Numbered from the stretch's first letter, positions 1 through 10,817 are shown. The stretch is DNA of 64,000 nucleotides from Cupriavidus gilardii (GCF_008801915.1 NZ_VZOV01000013.1:1-64000); one strand, 5' to 3'. Notes: a model not told the origin generated them from the letters alone. Translations and numbers: made by a program.

Positions 1-919
1 GCCCCGGTGCTGGTCCTGCTGATCATCTTCCTGCCCGACGGCATCGTCGGGTCGTACCTGAAGCGCCAGGCACGCCGCACCGCGGCCGCGCCGATGGTGG
101 CCACGCCGCCGCCGATGCGGCCGACGGCAAGGCCGCTGCCCCCGCCCCCGCTTCCGCCGGAGCCGACCATGCTTGAGATCCGCAACCTGACCAAGAAATT
201 CGGCGGGCTGACCGCGGTCAACGACGTCTCGGTGACCTTCGAGGCCGGCCATATCAACGCGATCATCGGCCCCAACGGCGCCGGCAAGACGACGTTCTTC
301 AACCTGGTCGCCGGCACCCATGCGCCGACTTCGGGCGAGGTACTGTTCAAGGGCACCAACGTGGCCGGCAAGCGCGCCGACCACATCGCGCGGATGGGCA
401 TCGCGCGGACCTTCCAGGCCACCGCGCTGTTCGATCGCGCCACCGTGCTCGACAACCTGATCGTCGGCCACCGGCTGCGCACGCATGCGGGCCCGCGCGA
501 CGTCTTGTTCAACACGAAGCGGTTGCGTGAGGAAGAGCGGCTGTGCCGCGACAAGGCCGAGGAGGCGCTGGACTTCGTCGGGCTGTCGCACCTCGCGCAC
601 GAGGTGGCGTCCGACATCACGCAGGAGGAGCGCAAGCGCGTCGCCTTCGCGCTGGCGCTGGCCACCGGCCCCGAGCTGCTGCTGCTCGACGAACCGGCCG
701 GCGGCGTCAACCCCGAGGAGACCGTGGGCCTGGCCGAGCTGATCCGCAAGATGGTCCGGCACGGCAAGACGGTCTGCCTGATCGAACACAAGATGGACAT
801 GATCATGCGGCTGGCCGACAAGATCATGGTGCTGAACTACGGCGAGAAGATCGCCGAGGGCACGCCGGCGGAAATCCAGCGCAATCCGCAGGTCATCGAA
901 GCCTATCTGGGAGCCGACC

Positions 920-933
<14 letters not shown>
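1..933 (+). CDS. LivM C-terminus fused to LivG-type ABC ATPase (5' partial)
   Basis: The gene runs in from upstream of the window. The first ~17 residues (hydrophobic, then [11 protein letters not shown]) look like the end of a LivM-type branched-chain amino acid permease. With no stop codon the frame continues through a Pro/Arg/Ala-rich linker into a complete LivG-type ATPase that begins near base 169 ([13 protein letters not shown]). Walker A is GPNGAGKTT and Walker B is [10 protein letters not shown], followed by the LivG-like NPEE. The expected LSGGQ-type signature is replaced by ITQEERKR, which is unusual. The stop lies inside livF (14-base overlap), so the two ATPases are translationally coupled. 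By family knowledge it energises import of branched-chain amino acids or related carboxylates at the inner membrane. A separate internal start at 169 is possible but no strong ribosome site is evident. Confidence 0.85.
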
Positions 934-1627
<694 letters not shown>

Positions 1628-1733
1628 TGCCGCGCACAACGGCTCGCCCGCGCCAATCGGGACAACACCGCATTCAACCAGGACCATCCGGGCCACGACC
1701 CGATGGCACTTTCATCGTTTAAGGAGACGGAAC

Positions 1734-2912
<1,179 letters not shown>

Positions 2913-2940
2913 GGGAGCGACCCGCGCAGGCGGCAAAAGG

Positions 2941-3000
2941 AAAGGGCCCGCAACGGGCCCTTTCGCTGGCGATCCCCGCTGCGGCGGGGATCGTCGTTTT
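2941..3000 (+). terminator. Tandem hairpin terminator of the liv operon
   Basis: Two perfect hairpins lie just after the binding-protein stop. The first has arms AAAGGGCCCG / CGGGCCCTTT (2941-2950 and 2954-2963) with a three-base loop. The second has arms GATCCCCGC / GCGGGGATC (2971-2979 and 2984-2992) followed by GTCGTTTT. The first arm pair is A/T-flanked and could terminate transcription from either strand; the EAL half-gene ends at 3075 on the other strand. Confidence 0.8.
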
Positions 3001-3074
3001 CACGGTCCGGATGTCCGCGCCCTTCGGATCTTCGGCCCTTTCCGGTCCTTTGCGTCTGCGCTCCTTCGTGACTT

Positions 3075-4439
3075 TCAGTCCCTGGCCAGCCGCTGCTGCT
3101 CGTACAAGCGGTCGGTCAGCTGATCCGCCGGCATCGGCTTGCCGTACAGATAGCCCTGGACCTCGTGGCAGCCGTTCGCCAGCAGGAAATCGCGCTGCTC
3201 GACCGTCTCGACGCCCTCGGCGATCACGCCGATGTGCAGGCTGGCGCCGACATTGATCACCGAGCGGACGATGGCCGCGTCGACCGGGTCCTGTGTCACG
3301 TTGCGGATGAAGGACTGATCGATCTTGATGCGGTCGACCGGGAAGGTCTTCAGGAAGCTCAGCGACGCATAGCCGGTGCCAAAGTCGTCGCACGTCAGCG
3401 TCACGCCATCGCGGCGCAGCGTCTGCAGTTGGCCGGACACCTCGTCGCCCTGCTGCAGGGCGATGGTCTCGGTGATCTCCAGTTCCAGCCGGTTCGGCTC
3501 CAGCGCAAGCTCGCGCAGCACGTGCCGAACCTCGGTCAGCAGGCGGCTTTCGGCCAGTTGCGCCGCGAACAGGTTGATCGCCACGCGCGGCGCCTGCTCG
3601 AACTGCAGCGACCAGGTCCGCGCCTGCGCGCACGCCGTCTGCAGCAGCCACATGCCCACGTCGATCGCGACGCTGCTGGCAGCCAGCGCATCGATAAAGG
3701 CTGCGGGAGCCAGCAGGCCCTGGGTCGGATGGCGCCAGCGCATCAGCGCCTCGGCGCCGACGATGCGGCCATCGCGCAGATCGACCTGGGGCTGGTACAG
3801 CAGCTCGAATTGCCGCTACGCATAGGCTTCGCGCAAGGCCTGCACCAGCGACAGACGGCTGGTCACGTCGGCGCGCATCTGCGCCTTGAAGAAACGAATC
3901 GTGCGGCCGCCATCGCGCTTGGCCCGTGCCAGCGCCAGACTGGCCGAGGCCAGCGCATCCGAGGCATTGTCGCCGCCGGCCGGCATCACGCAGGCACCCA
4001 GGCTCGCCAGCACATAGTGGCGGTGGCCATTGCAGTCATACGGCTCGGACAGCAGCGACAGGATCGCCGCGCTGACGTGGCGAACCAGTGTGGGATCGTA
4101 GATCGAGGGCAGCAGCACGGCGAACTCGTCGCCGCCGGTGCGGCCGATCACGGCATCGCGCGGCGAAGCGTCGCGCAAGCGGCGGGCCATCTGCTGCAGG
4201 ATGCGGTCACCCTCGCGATGACCGTGCATGTCATTGAAGGCGCGGAAGTCGTCGATGCCGATCAGCACCAGCGCGCAGCGCGGCACGGCCTCGGTCTGCA
4301 GGCGTGCTTCGAGCTTGCTCAAGAAGAATGGGCGGCTTGCTACCCCGGTCAACGGATCGGTGTCCGCCGCCGGAACCGCGCCAGCCGCCATCGCCTCCGA
4401 CCTGGCCACTATCCCCGCCCCGTTTGTGATTGTCGACAT
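3075..4439 (-). pseudogene. GGDEF-EAL cyclic-di-GMP protein split by an in-frame TAG
   Basis: Minus-strand reading from ATG at 4439 gives a short leader, then a GGDEF domain (DPLTGVASR, IGIDDFRAFND, GRTGGDEFAVLLP) ending ...LREAYA and a TAG at 3818-3816. The very next codons, in the same frame, are RQFELLYQPQVDLRDG, the classic start of an EAL domain. This continues through EALMRWRHP, ITET, DDFGTGYASL, KIDQSF, AEGVET and QGYLYG to the stop at 3075. One nonsense codon (probably from CAG) therefore divides one gene. The GGDEF half (3816-4439) is intact; I see no RxxD inhibitory site before GGDEF. The EAL half has no start codon before ATG 3743, which would lose the metal-binding Glu of EAL. Family role: synthesis and hydrolysis of c-di-GMP. 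No membrane or sensory segment is visible. Confidence 0.85.
3816..3818 (-). other. In-frame amber stop between GGDEF and EAL domains
   Basis: CTA on the plus strand, read TAG on the minus strand. It falls exactly in the inter-domain linker, where related GGDEF-EAL proteins read through. Flanking codons on both sides give good family sequence, so a C-to-T change of a Gln codon is the simplest explanation. Confidence 0.85.
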
Positions 4440-4866
4440 CGTGCTCGGTCAGCTATCCCGGCAAGTGTGACGAAAAATTGGAAAAAAGCAAGCGGGGTGA
4501 AGGATGAGATGCCTTGCTAGTTAAAACAATGGCAAACAACGGTAGACGAACTGCTTCTTATTACCCTCGCTCTTCCGCCATGCGGAACTGCGGCGCGCGA
4601 TTCGTTGCCAGGGCTGGGCTGGCGGGTGTGACGCAGGAGGCTGTCGGATTTCTCCGACAGCTATATCGGAGAGCGCAGCGTTTCGAGTCACCGGCACCCC
4701 CACTATCGTTCCATCACGGCACGCGGCCGGACCCGGACCACCACCAGGAATGCGGCAATCCGTTGGCTGACCATGCCAACGGATTCGCCAACCCTTGGCC
4801 TCGAGTGGCACGACGCGGGCGGCCCCGTAACTTCTTCGATTTCATTTCACCTGCAAGGGGAAATCC
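4440..4866. other. Divergent intergenic region with two perfect inverted repeats
   Basis: 427 bp between the GGDEF gene (minus) and the DUF4397 lipoprotein (plus); open frames here look non-coding. Two perfect inverted repeats stand out. One is GCTGTCGGA-TTTC-TCCGACAGC at 4640-4661. The other is ATCCGTTGGC-N7-GCCAACGGAT at 4758-4784. The second lies 82 bp before the lipoprotein ATG and may be an operator or a leader hairpin. A ribosome site (AAGGGGAAATCC) precedes the ATG. Confidence 0.6.
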
Positions 4867-5661
4867 ATGAAGCTGTTCTCGAAATCCGGGATTGCACTGG
4901 GACTGATGGTGGCGGCCAGCGCCATGCTGGCGGCATGCGGCGGCGGCGATGATGGCATCGACGACCGTCTCGGCCTGAACGAACCACAAACGCGCGTGAT
5001 TCACGCCGTGCCTCCGATCCCGACCACCCTCAATCTCGACGTCTATCAGAACGGCGCGCGGACGTCCCTGCAGAATATTCCGTACAAGTTCGTCGCCCGC
5101 TATTCGGACGTCGATGACGGCAACCACCTGTTCACGTTCAACGCCGCCGGCACGCAGACCGAAGTGGGCCGCGCCCAGGTCGACGCAGCCACCGGTCACA
5201 AGTACACGATCGTGGCGCTGCCGGGCGACGATCGCGCCGACACGCTGGTGATCGACGATCCGTACGAGAAGGGCCTGCTGTCGAACAAGGCCCGGGTGCG
5301 CGCGGTCAACGCCGCGTTCAATGCGCAGAACGTCGATATCTACGTGACCGCCCCGTCGGTGGATCTGAATACGGTCAACCCGACCTTCGCCAACGTGGCC
5401 TACAAGTCGGCGGTGCCGGCCTCGGGCCAGGACTCGAACGAGTTCGACGGCGGCAACAACTACCAGATCCGCATTACCACCGCGGGTACCAAGCAGGTGA
5501 TCTTCAGCTCGGGCGCGATCACGATCGACAACAACGCCGACTGGCTGATCATGCCGATCCCGGTCGATGGCATCGCATCCGCCGTGCCGAACAACATCAA
5601 GGTGCTGGTGGCCAAGGCCAACGACGACTCGCAGACGGCCATCGAGCTGGTCAGCCAGTAA
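4867..5661 (+). CDS. DUF4397-domain lipoprotein
   Basis: 264-residue protein with a lipoprotein signal: MKLFSKSG, a hydrophobic core and lipobox MLAACGGG (lipidated Cys at residue 23). The mature part begins with the DUF4397 pattern RVIHAVPPIPTTLNLDVYQNG and contains a second similar unit (ARVRAVNAAFNAQNVDIYVTAP), i.e. two tandem beta-sandwich repeats. Expected location is the periplasmic face of a membrane or the cell surface. Function of the family is unknown; anchor-type or surface-adhesion roles are only inference. It stands alone, with a strong ribosome site upstream, and converges on a small regulator gene with a shared hairpin. Confidence 0.85.
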   Translation: MKLFSKSGIALGLMVAASAMLAACGGGDDGIDDRLGLNEPQTRVIHAVPPIPTTLNLDVYQNGARTSLQNIPYKFVARYSDVDDGNHLFTFNAAGTQTEVGRAQVDAATGHKYTIVALPGDDRADTLVIDDPYEKGLLSNKARVRAVNAAFNAQNVDIYVTAPSVDLNTVNPTFANVAYKSAVPASGQDSNEFDGGNNYQIRITTAGTKQVIFSSGAITIDNNADWLIMPIPVDGIASAVPNNIKVLVAKANDDSQTAIELVSQ

Positions 5662-5742
5662 CGAGGGCTCGCCTTCTCGCGACGTTGTTCTCCCTCGCCC
5701 CTCAGGGGCAGAGGGGTGAACAAGACCGGAAGCTCAAACGAC

Positions 5743-5782
5743 AATCGGCGGCGGCCTCAACGGTCGCCGCCGATTTCGTTTT
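5743..5782. terminator. Bidirectional hairpin between lipoprotein and PadR-like genes
   Basis: Perfect 11-bp arms AATCGGCGGCG (5743-5753) and CGCCGCCGATT (5765-5775), loop of 11 bases, then TCGTTTT. The TGA stop of the minus-strand PadR-like gene (5757-5759) lies in the loop, so terminator and gene end are superimposed. Confidence 0.8.
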
Positions 5783-6053
5783 GCAGCACATCGAGATGGG
5801 ACAGGTAGGCGTCCAGCTCTTCGCGGCCGCTGTCGGTGATCGAGTAGACCCGGCCGTTGCCTTCGACCAGTTCCGCGGTGATCGCCCGTGCGATCAGCAG
5901 GCTGCGCAGGATCGGGCGCAGCGAGCGGATGTTCTTCTCGATGCCATGTTCGCGCAGCCGCTCGACGAGAGCGAGCACCGTGGCCGGACTGGACTGCACG
6001 AACTTCAGGATATAGAGCCGGGAAACGAGACTATCGATGGTTGGTCTTTTCAT
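5757..6053 (-). CDS. Small PadR-like winged-helix protein
   Basis: 98-residue protein, MKRPTIDSLVSRLYILKFVQSS at the start and GRVYSITDSGREELDAYLSHLD near the end. The layout is that of a PadR-type winged-helix DNA-binding domain: the wing YSITDSGREEL is characteristic, and a short helical tail follows. PadR family members (~100-180 aa) repress genes in response to phenolic acids or other ligands; this one is at the minimal length. It lies 80 bp downstream of tctA on the same strand, so it could be co-transcribed with tctBA or serve locally. Ligand and targets cannot be inferred. Confidence 0.7.
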   Translation of the reverse strand: MKRPTIDSLVSRLYILKFVQSSPATVLALVERLREHGIEKNIRSLRPILRSLLIARAITAELVEGNGRVYSITDSGREELDAYLSHLDVLQNEIGGDR

Positions 6054-6133
6054 GCAACGATAGACATGCGCAAAACGACCGGGCCGGTCGGCGCCCGGAA
6101 TGGCTCCGTGGCGCCGGCCGGCCCGGTTTCTCT

Positions 6134-7636
6134 CTACTCCTCCTGGAAGGCGATTTCGCGCTTGGCCTTGATCGAGGGCAGCGCCACCACCGCCACCAGC
6201 GCCGCGGCGGCAATCAGCAGGCCCATCGACAGCGGACGGGTGAAGAACACCGAGAACTCGCCACGCGAGAGCAGCAGCGTGCGGCGGAAGTTCTCTTCCA
6301 TCATCGGTCCGAGCACGAAGCCGAGCAGCAGCGGCGCCGGTTCGCACTTGAGCTTCAGGAACAGATAGCCCACCACGCCGAAGCCCGCGGCCATGAAGAC
6401 GTCGAAGGTCTGGTTGTTGACCGAATAGACGCCGATGCCGCAGAACACCAGGATCGCCGGATACAGGAAGCGATACGGCACGGTCAGCAGCTTGACCCAG
6501 ATGCCGATCAGCGGCAGGTTCAGGATGATCAGCATCAGGTTGCCGATCCACATCGAGGCGATCAGCCCCCAGAACAGCGAGGGGTTGCTGGTCATCACCT
6601 GCGGACCCGGCTGGATGTTGTGGATCGTCATCGCACCGACCATCAGCGCCATCACCGCGTTGGGCGGAATGCCCAGCGTCAGCAGCGGGATGAACGAGGT
6701 CTGCGCCGCGGCGTTGTTGGCCGATTCCGGACCCGCCACGCCTTCGATCGCGCCCTTGCCGAACTCGTGCGAGTACTTCGACGACTTCTTCTCCAGCGTG
6801 TACGCCGCGAACGAAGCCAGCGAGGCGCCGCCGCCAGGCAGGATGCCCAGCGCCGAGCCGAGCGCGGTACCGCGCAGCACGGCCGGCATCATCCGCTTGA
6901 AGTCGGCCTTGGTCGGGAACAGGTTGGTCACGCGATCGGTGAAGGTCTCGCGGTTCTCCTTCTGCTCCAGGTTGGCGATGATCTCGGCAAAGCCGAACAT
7001 GCCCATGGCGAGCGCGACGAAGTCGATGCCGTCGGTCAGTTCCGGGATGTCGAACGAGAAGCGTGCCGCGCCGGAGTTGACGTCGGTGCCGACCAGGCCG
7101 AGCAGCAGGCCCAGCACGATCATCGAGATCGCCTTGACCAGCGAACCCGAGGCCAGCACCACGGCGCCGATCAGGCCCAGCACCATCAGCGAGAAGTATT
7201 CGGCGGGGCCGAACTTGAAGGCCAGCTCCGACAGCGGGCCGGCAAAGGCCGCCAGGATCAGCGTGGCCACGCAGCCGGCGAAGAACGAGCCGAGGCCGGC
7301 GGTGGCCAGCGCCACGCCCGCACGTCCGCGCCGCGCCATCTGGTAGCCGTCGATCGTGGTCACCACCGACGACGATTCGCCCGGCAGGTTGACCAGGATC
7401 GCGGTGGTCGAGCCGCCGTACTGCGCGCCGTAGTAGATGCCGGCCAGCATGATCAGCGCGGCCACCGGCGGCAGCGTGTACGTGATCGGCAGCAGCATCG
7501 CGATCGTCGCGAGCGGGCCGAGGCCCGGCAGCACGCCGATCAGCGTGCCGAGCAGGCAGCCGAGGAAGGCGTAGGCCAGGTTCTGGAACGACAGCGCGGT
7601 CGAGAAGCCGAGCGTCAAATGTTCAAGCAATTCCAT
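6134..7636 (-). CDS. tctA: Tripartite tricarboxylate transporter large permease TctA
   Basis: 500-residue polytopic membrane protein, normal TctA length. Diagnostic stretches include GTLIGVLPGLGPLATIAMLLP near the N-terminus, YGGSTTAILVNLPGE, ALGSALGILPGGGASLASFAAYTLEKK and the second GIPPNAVMALMVGAM. In the family TctA forms the translocation path with TctB, fed by a periplasmic TctC/Bug receptor, for citrate or other carboxylates, using an ion gradient. ATG at 7636 is chosen because it begins MELLEHLTLGF; the longer frame adds residues overlapping tctB's tail spacer. No tctC gene is adjacent; Bug receptors at 15.9 and 63.8 kb are candidates. Confidence 0.95.
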   Translation of the reverse strand: MELLEHLTLGFSTALSFQNLAYAFLGCLLGTLIGVLPGLGPLATIAMLLPITYTLPPVAALIMLAGIYYGAQYGGSTTAILVNLPGESSSVVTTIDGYQMARRGRAGVALATAGLGSFFAGCVATLILAAFAGPLSELAFKFGPAEYFSLMVLGLIGAVVLASGSLVKAISMIVLGLLLGLVGTDVNSGAARFSFDIPELTDGIDFVALAMGMFGFAEIIANLEQKENRETFTDRVTNLFPTKADFKRMMPAVLRGTALGSALGILPGGGASLASFAAYTLEKKSSKYSHEFGKGAIEGVAGPESANNAAAQTSFIPLLTLGIPPNAVMALMVGAMTIHNIQPGPQVMTSNPSLFWGLIASMWIGNLMLIILNLPLIGIWVKLLTVPYRFLYPAILVFCGIGVYSVNNQTFDVFMAAGFGVVGYLFLKLKCEPAPLLLGFVLGPMMEENFRRTLLLSRGEFSVFFTRPLSMGLLIAAAALVAVVALPSIKAKREIAFQEE

Positions 7637-7647
7637 CTGCGCGCTCC

Positions 7648-8112
7648 TTAGCCCGTGATGAACGCCGGCCACACCGGCATCTGCAGGTTGATGCCGTAGA
7701 CGAAGGCGCCCATGCTGATCAGCACCAGCACCACGCTGTTGAGCAGCGCGCCCTTCCAGCTGAATTCATGGCTGGCCATCGACGACACGATGACCAGCAC
7801 GAATACCGACAGCACCATGCCGAGCGGCTTGAGCAACAGGCCGAACAGCACCACCGAACCCAGGATCCACAGCAGGATCTTGATGTCCCAGCGCTCCATC
7901 CGGTCTTCCTCGCCCTTGCTCGACAGCGAGCTCAGCAGCACCAGCGCGCCGAGTCCGGCCAGCACCAGGCCGAGCAGGAAGGGGAAATATCCGGGACCCA
8001 TCTTCGCGGCCGTCCCCATCGAATAGCCGCGAGCGACAAAGGAAAAGCCCAGGCCGACCAGCACGAACATCAGGCCGGAGGCGAAGTCCTTTTGGCTGCG
8101 TATGCGCAACAT
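7648..8112 (-). CDS. tctB: Tripartite tricarboxylate transporter small permease TctB
   Basis: 154-residue protein with four predicted membrane segments and the TctB signature around MGPGYFPFLLGLVLAGLGALVLL. The ATG at 8112 (MLRIRSQKDFASG) fits the family N-terminus and follows a GAGGAG ribosome site. It is the first gene of the tctBA pair; tctA begins 11 bases after its stop. TctB assists TctA in secondary transport of carboxylates across the inner membrane. Its upstream region carries the CTTTCA repeats and a hairpin 29 bp from the start. Confidence 0.92.
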   Translation of the reverse strand: MLRIRSQKDFASGLMFVLVGLGFSFVARGYSMGTAAKMGPGYFPFLLGLVLAGLGALVLLSSLSSKGEEDRMERWDIKILLWILGSVVLFGLLLKPLGMVLSVFVLVIVSSMASHEFSWKGALLNSVVLVLISMGAFVYGINLQMPVWPAFITG

Positions 8113-8187
8113 GATTCTCCTCGTTAAATGCAAAGCCGCACGGCACAGGCTCTGTGCCGAAAGCGGATGCAACGTTAGAGAAGCGTG

Positions 8188-8205
8188 CTTTCAGCGCCCT
8201 TTCAG
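8188..8205 (+). promoter_or_regulatory. Direct-repeat box CTTTCAG-N4-CTTTCAG
   Basis: Two identical heptamers CTTTCAG at 8188-8194 and 8199-8205, spaced 11 bp start to start. A weaker GTTTCAG follows at 8213. The 7+4 geometry is that bound by OmpR/PhoB-fold activators, including SARP-type proteins. It is oriented toward the aldehyde dehydrogenase gene. Confidence 0.6.
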
Positions 8206-8268
8206 TTGTCTGGTTTCAGGGTTAACCACGGCAACAAATGCACGCTTGCATCATGCCGTGATGCTTTT

Positions 8269-8307
8269 TGAAAGGCATGTGAAAGCGAGATGTAGGCTCG
8301 TTGAAAG
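8269..8307 (-). promoter_or_regulatory. Phased CTTTCA repeats oriented toward tctBA
   Basis: TGAAAG (CTTTCA on the minus strand) at 8269, 8280 and 8302, i.e. spacing 11 and 22 bp. Read on the minus strand the first pair is CTTTCAC-ATGC-CTTTCAA, the same 7+4 layout as the box at 8188 but in the opposite orientation, facing tctB. Confidence 0.6.
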
Positions 8308-8466
8308 GAACGGCCATCGAAGGCGCCAGACAGGCGAGCCACGCGTCCATGCCCGACGCGGTAAGCTAACGGGTTCGGAGCCGGGGGGCGCCCGCTCGGC
8401 CCCACCCCCAATTCCCGACAGCGGACCCAGCACTTACGACACAGGACACAGGACACAGGAGAAGCC

Positions 8467-9894
8467 ATGTACCAGGACCTCGCCCTTTATATCGATGGGG
8501 AGTTCGTCAAAGGCGGCGGCCGCCGCGAACAGGACGTGATCAATCCCGCCACGCAGGAAGTGCTGGGCAAACTGCCGCACGCCAGCACCGCGGATCTGGA
8601 CCGCGCCCTGGCGGCCGCGCAGCGCGCCTTCGACAGCTGGAAGAAGACCTCGCCGCTGGAGCGCGCGAAGATCCTGCGCCGCGTCGGCGAGCTGACCCGC
8701 GAGCGCGCGAAAGAAATCGGCCGCAATATCACGCTGGACCAGGGCAAGCCGCTGGCCGAGGCGGTCGCGGAAGTGATGATCTGCGCCGAGCATGCCGACT
8801 GGCATGCCGAGGAATGCCGCCGCATCTATGGCCGCGTGATTCCGCCGCGCAATCCGAACGTGCGGCAGATCGTCGTGCGCGAACCGATCGGCGTCTGCGC
8901 GGCCTTCACGCCGTGGAACTTCCCCTTCAACCAGGCGATCCGCAAGATCGTGTCGGCGCTCGGCGCGGGCTGCACGCTGATCCTGAAGGGTCCGGAGGAT
9001 TCGCCCAGCGCCGTGGTCGCGCTGGCCCAGCTGTTCCACGATGCCGGCCTGCCGCCGGGCGTGCTGAACATCGTCTGGGGCGTGCCGAGCGAGGTCTCGA
9101 CCTATCTGATCGAATCGCCGATCGTGCGCAAGATCTCGTTCACCGGCTCGGTGCCCGTCGGCAAGCAGCTGGCCGCGCTGGCCGGCGCGCACATGAAGCG
9201 CGTGACGATGGAGCTTGGCGGCCATTCGCCGGTGCTGGTGTTCGACGACGCCGATATCGAACCGGCCGCCGAGATGCTGGCCCGCTTCAAGATCCGCAAT
9301 GCCGGCCAGGTCTGCGTATCGCCGACCCGTTTCTACGTCCAGGAAAAGGCCTACGACCGCTTCCTGGCCCGCTTCACCGAGGTCATGGGTTCGATCAAGG
9401 TCGGCGACGGCCTGGAGGACGGCACGCAGATGGGTCCGCTCGCGCACGAGCGCCGCATCGCCTCGATGGAGCAGTTCCTCGACGATGCCAGCCATCGCGG
9501 CGGCAAGGTCGTCGCCGGCGGCGCGCGCATCGGCAGCAAGGGATATTTCTTCGCGCCCACGGTGGTCACCGACCTGCCCGACGACGCCAGGCTGATGGTC
9601 GACGAGCCGTTCGGCCCGGTGGCGCCGGTGACGCGCTTCAAGGACGCCGAGGAAGCGCTGCGGCGCGCCAACAGCCTGCCGTACGGCCTGGCCTCGTATG
9701 TCTTCACCAACTCGCTGAAGACCGCGACGCTGGTCTCCAACGGGCTCGAGGCCGGCATGGTCAATATCAACCATTTCGGCATGGCACTGGCCGAGACGCC
9801 GTTCGGCGGCATCAAGGACTCCGGCATCGGCAGCGAAGGCGGCATGGAGACCTTCGACGGCTACCTGGTGACCAAATTCATCACGCAGGTGTGA
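8467..9894 (+). CDS. NAD(P)-dependent aldehyde dehydrogenase, succinate-semialdehyde type
   Basis: 475-residue soluble aldehyde dehydrogenase of typical length. Catalytic Glu249 lies in [12 protein letters not shown] and catalytic Cys283 in [12 protein letters not shown]. The Rossmann motif is [11 protein letters not shown] and the substrate-side motif [11 protein letters not shown]. It resembles the GabD/SSADH group and alpha-ketoglutaric semialdehyde dehydrogenases, which oxidise semialdehydes to dicarboxylates. The divergent tctBA carboxylate transporter and the downstream aldehyde oxidoreductase genes suit a carboxylate/aldehyde catabolic setting, but the true substrate is inferred only. 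ATG follows an AGGAG site. Confidence 0.9.
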   Translation: MYQDLALYIDGEFVKGGGRREQDVINPATQEVLGKLPHASTADLDRALAAAQRAFDSWKKTSPLERAKILRRVGELTRERAKEIGRNITLDQGKPLAEAVAEVMICAEHADWHAEECRRIYGRVIPPRNPNVRQIVVREPIGVCAAFTPWNFPFNQAIRKIVSALGAGCTLILKGPEDSPSAVVALAQLFHDAGLPPGVLNIVWGVPSEVSTYLIESPIVRKISFTGSVPVGKQLAALAGAHMKRVTMELGGHSPVLVFDDADIEPAAEMLARFKIRNAGQVCVSPTRFYVQEKAYDRFLARFTEVMGSIKVGDGLEDGTQMGPLAHERRIASMEQFLDDASHRGGKVVAGGARIGSKGYFFAPTVVTDLPDDARLMVDEPFGPVAPVTRFKDAEEALRRANSLPYGLASYVFTNSLKTATLVSNGLEAGMVNINHFGMALAETPFGGIKDSGIGSEGGMETFDGYLVTKFITQV

Positions 9895-10141
9895 TGACCG
9901 CCATGCTGCGATAGCACATCGTCCTCGCGCAAGGGGGGGCGACGTGCCGCCGGCGACCGCCATCGCGCGTTCTCCGGCGCGCAATTCTTACAAGGCTTTC
10001 ATCGCGCGGGCGCCGACACTGGCGCTCGCGACACCCGTCCAGGCGCATCGCGCCGCACCCCTCCCCGTTGGGCACCGAATTTGCTCGAACGAGGTATTGC
10101 CGCCACGTGGCGCGGCAACTCCCGTCGAAGCGGATTGCCCC

Positions 10142-10801
10142 ATGTCCTTGACGCATTCGGAGCCGGCCAGCGCCCTGGCCCCATCTTCGCCCCCTGCCGC
10201 CGACACCTCGGCGTTCGCGTCCGTACCGGCCCGCACCATCGAACTGCGCGTCAACGGCGCCTTGCATGTCGTGACGGTCGAGCCCCGCACCACGCTGCTG
10301 GACGCGCTGCGCGAACAACTGGGCCTGACCGGCACCAAGAAGGGCTGCGACCGCGGCCAGTGCGGGGCGTGCACGGTGCTGATCGATGGCCGCCGCATCA
10401 ATGCCTGCCTGACGCTGGCGGTAATGCAGGAAGATCGCGACATCACCACCATCGAGGGACTGGCCGACGGCGGCCGCCTGCATCCGATGCAGGCCGCCTT
10501 CGTCGCGCATGACGCGCTGCAATGCGGCTACTGCACGCCGGGCCAGATCTGCTCGGCGGTGGCGATGCTGGCCGAGGCGCGCGACGGCCGGGCCAGCGCG
10601 GTAACGCCGCCGGGGCAATCGGCGCACGGGGCGCACTCGGCGGCGGCGCTGACCGACGACGAGATCCGCGAGCGGATGAGCGGCAACCTGTGCCGCTGCG
10701 GGGCCTATCCCAATATCGTTGCAGCGATCCGGTCGGTCGCGGCGCACGACGGCGGCGGCGACACGCATCGCGCCGGGGATGGGCATATCGATTCCCGCTG
10801 A
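10142..10801 (+). CDS. paoA: Aldehyde oxidoreductase [2Fe-2S] subunit, PaoA-like
   Basis: 219-residue small subunit of the xanthine oxidase family. After a ~30-residue Ala/Pro/Ser-rich leader comes a plant-type ferredoxin domain (CDRGQCGACTVLIDGRRINACL), then the second cluster domain (QCGYCTPGQIC and NLCRCGAYPNIV). The leader lacks a clear twin-Arg motif, so periplasmic export (E. coli PaoA uses Tat) is not supported here. ATG 10142 is the first plausible start; the frame is open further upstream without a good ribosome site. It opens the paoABC-type operon and transfers electrons from the Mo site to FAD. Confidence 0.88.
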   Translation: MSLTHSEPASALAPSSPPAADTSAFASVPARTIELRVNGALHVVTVEPRTTLLDALREQLGLTGTKKGCDRGQCGACTVLIDGRRINACLTLAVMQEDRDITTIEGLADGGRLHPMQAAFVAHDALQCGYCTPGQICSAVAMLAEARDGRASAVTPPGQSAHGAHSAAALTDDEIRERMSGNLCRCGAYPNIVAAIRSVAAHDGGGDTHRAGDGHIDSR

Positions 10802-10817
10802 GCCCGGGACCGCCGCC

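Larger units (their letters stand above)
8113..8466. promoter_or_regulatory. tctBA / aldehyde dehydrogenase divergent control region
   Basis: 354 bp between divergent genes. It holds a perfect inverted repeat CGGCACAG-GCT-CTGTGCCG (8141-8159) close to tctB. It also holds a weak stem GCATCA/TGATGC with a T run (8248-8269), and five CTTTCA/TGAAAG hexamers arranged in helical phase (listed separately). No coding frame looks real here. The aldehyde dehydrogenase start is preceded by an AGGACACAGGAGAAGCC ribosome site. Confidence 0.7.

Noticed and set aside
4514..4870. 118-residue frame upstream of the lipoprotein
   Set aside because: No ribosome site, biased composition, and it runs into the lipoprotein start; the inverted repeats argue for a regulatory spacer.
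8248..8269. GCATCA/TGATGC with T5 as a terminator
   Set aside because: Six-bp stem in a divergent promoter region with no gene ending nearby; more likely part of the promoter or chance.
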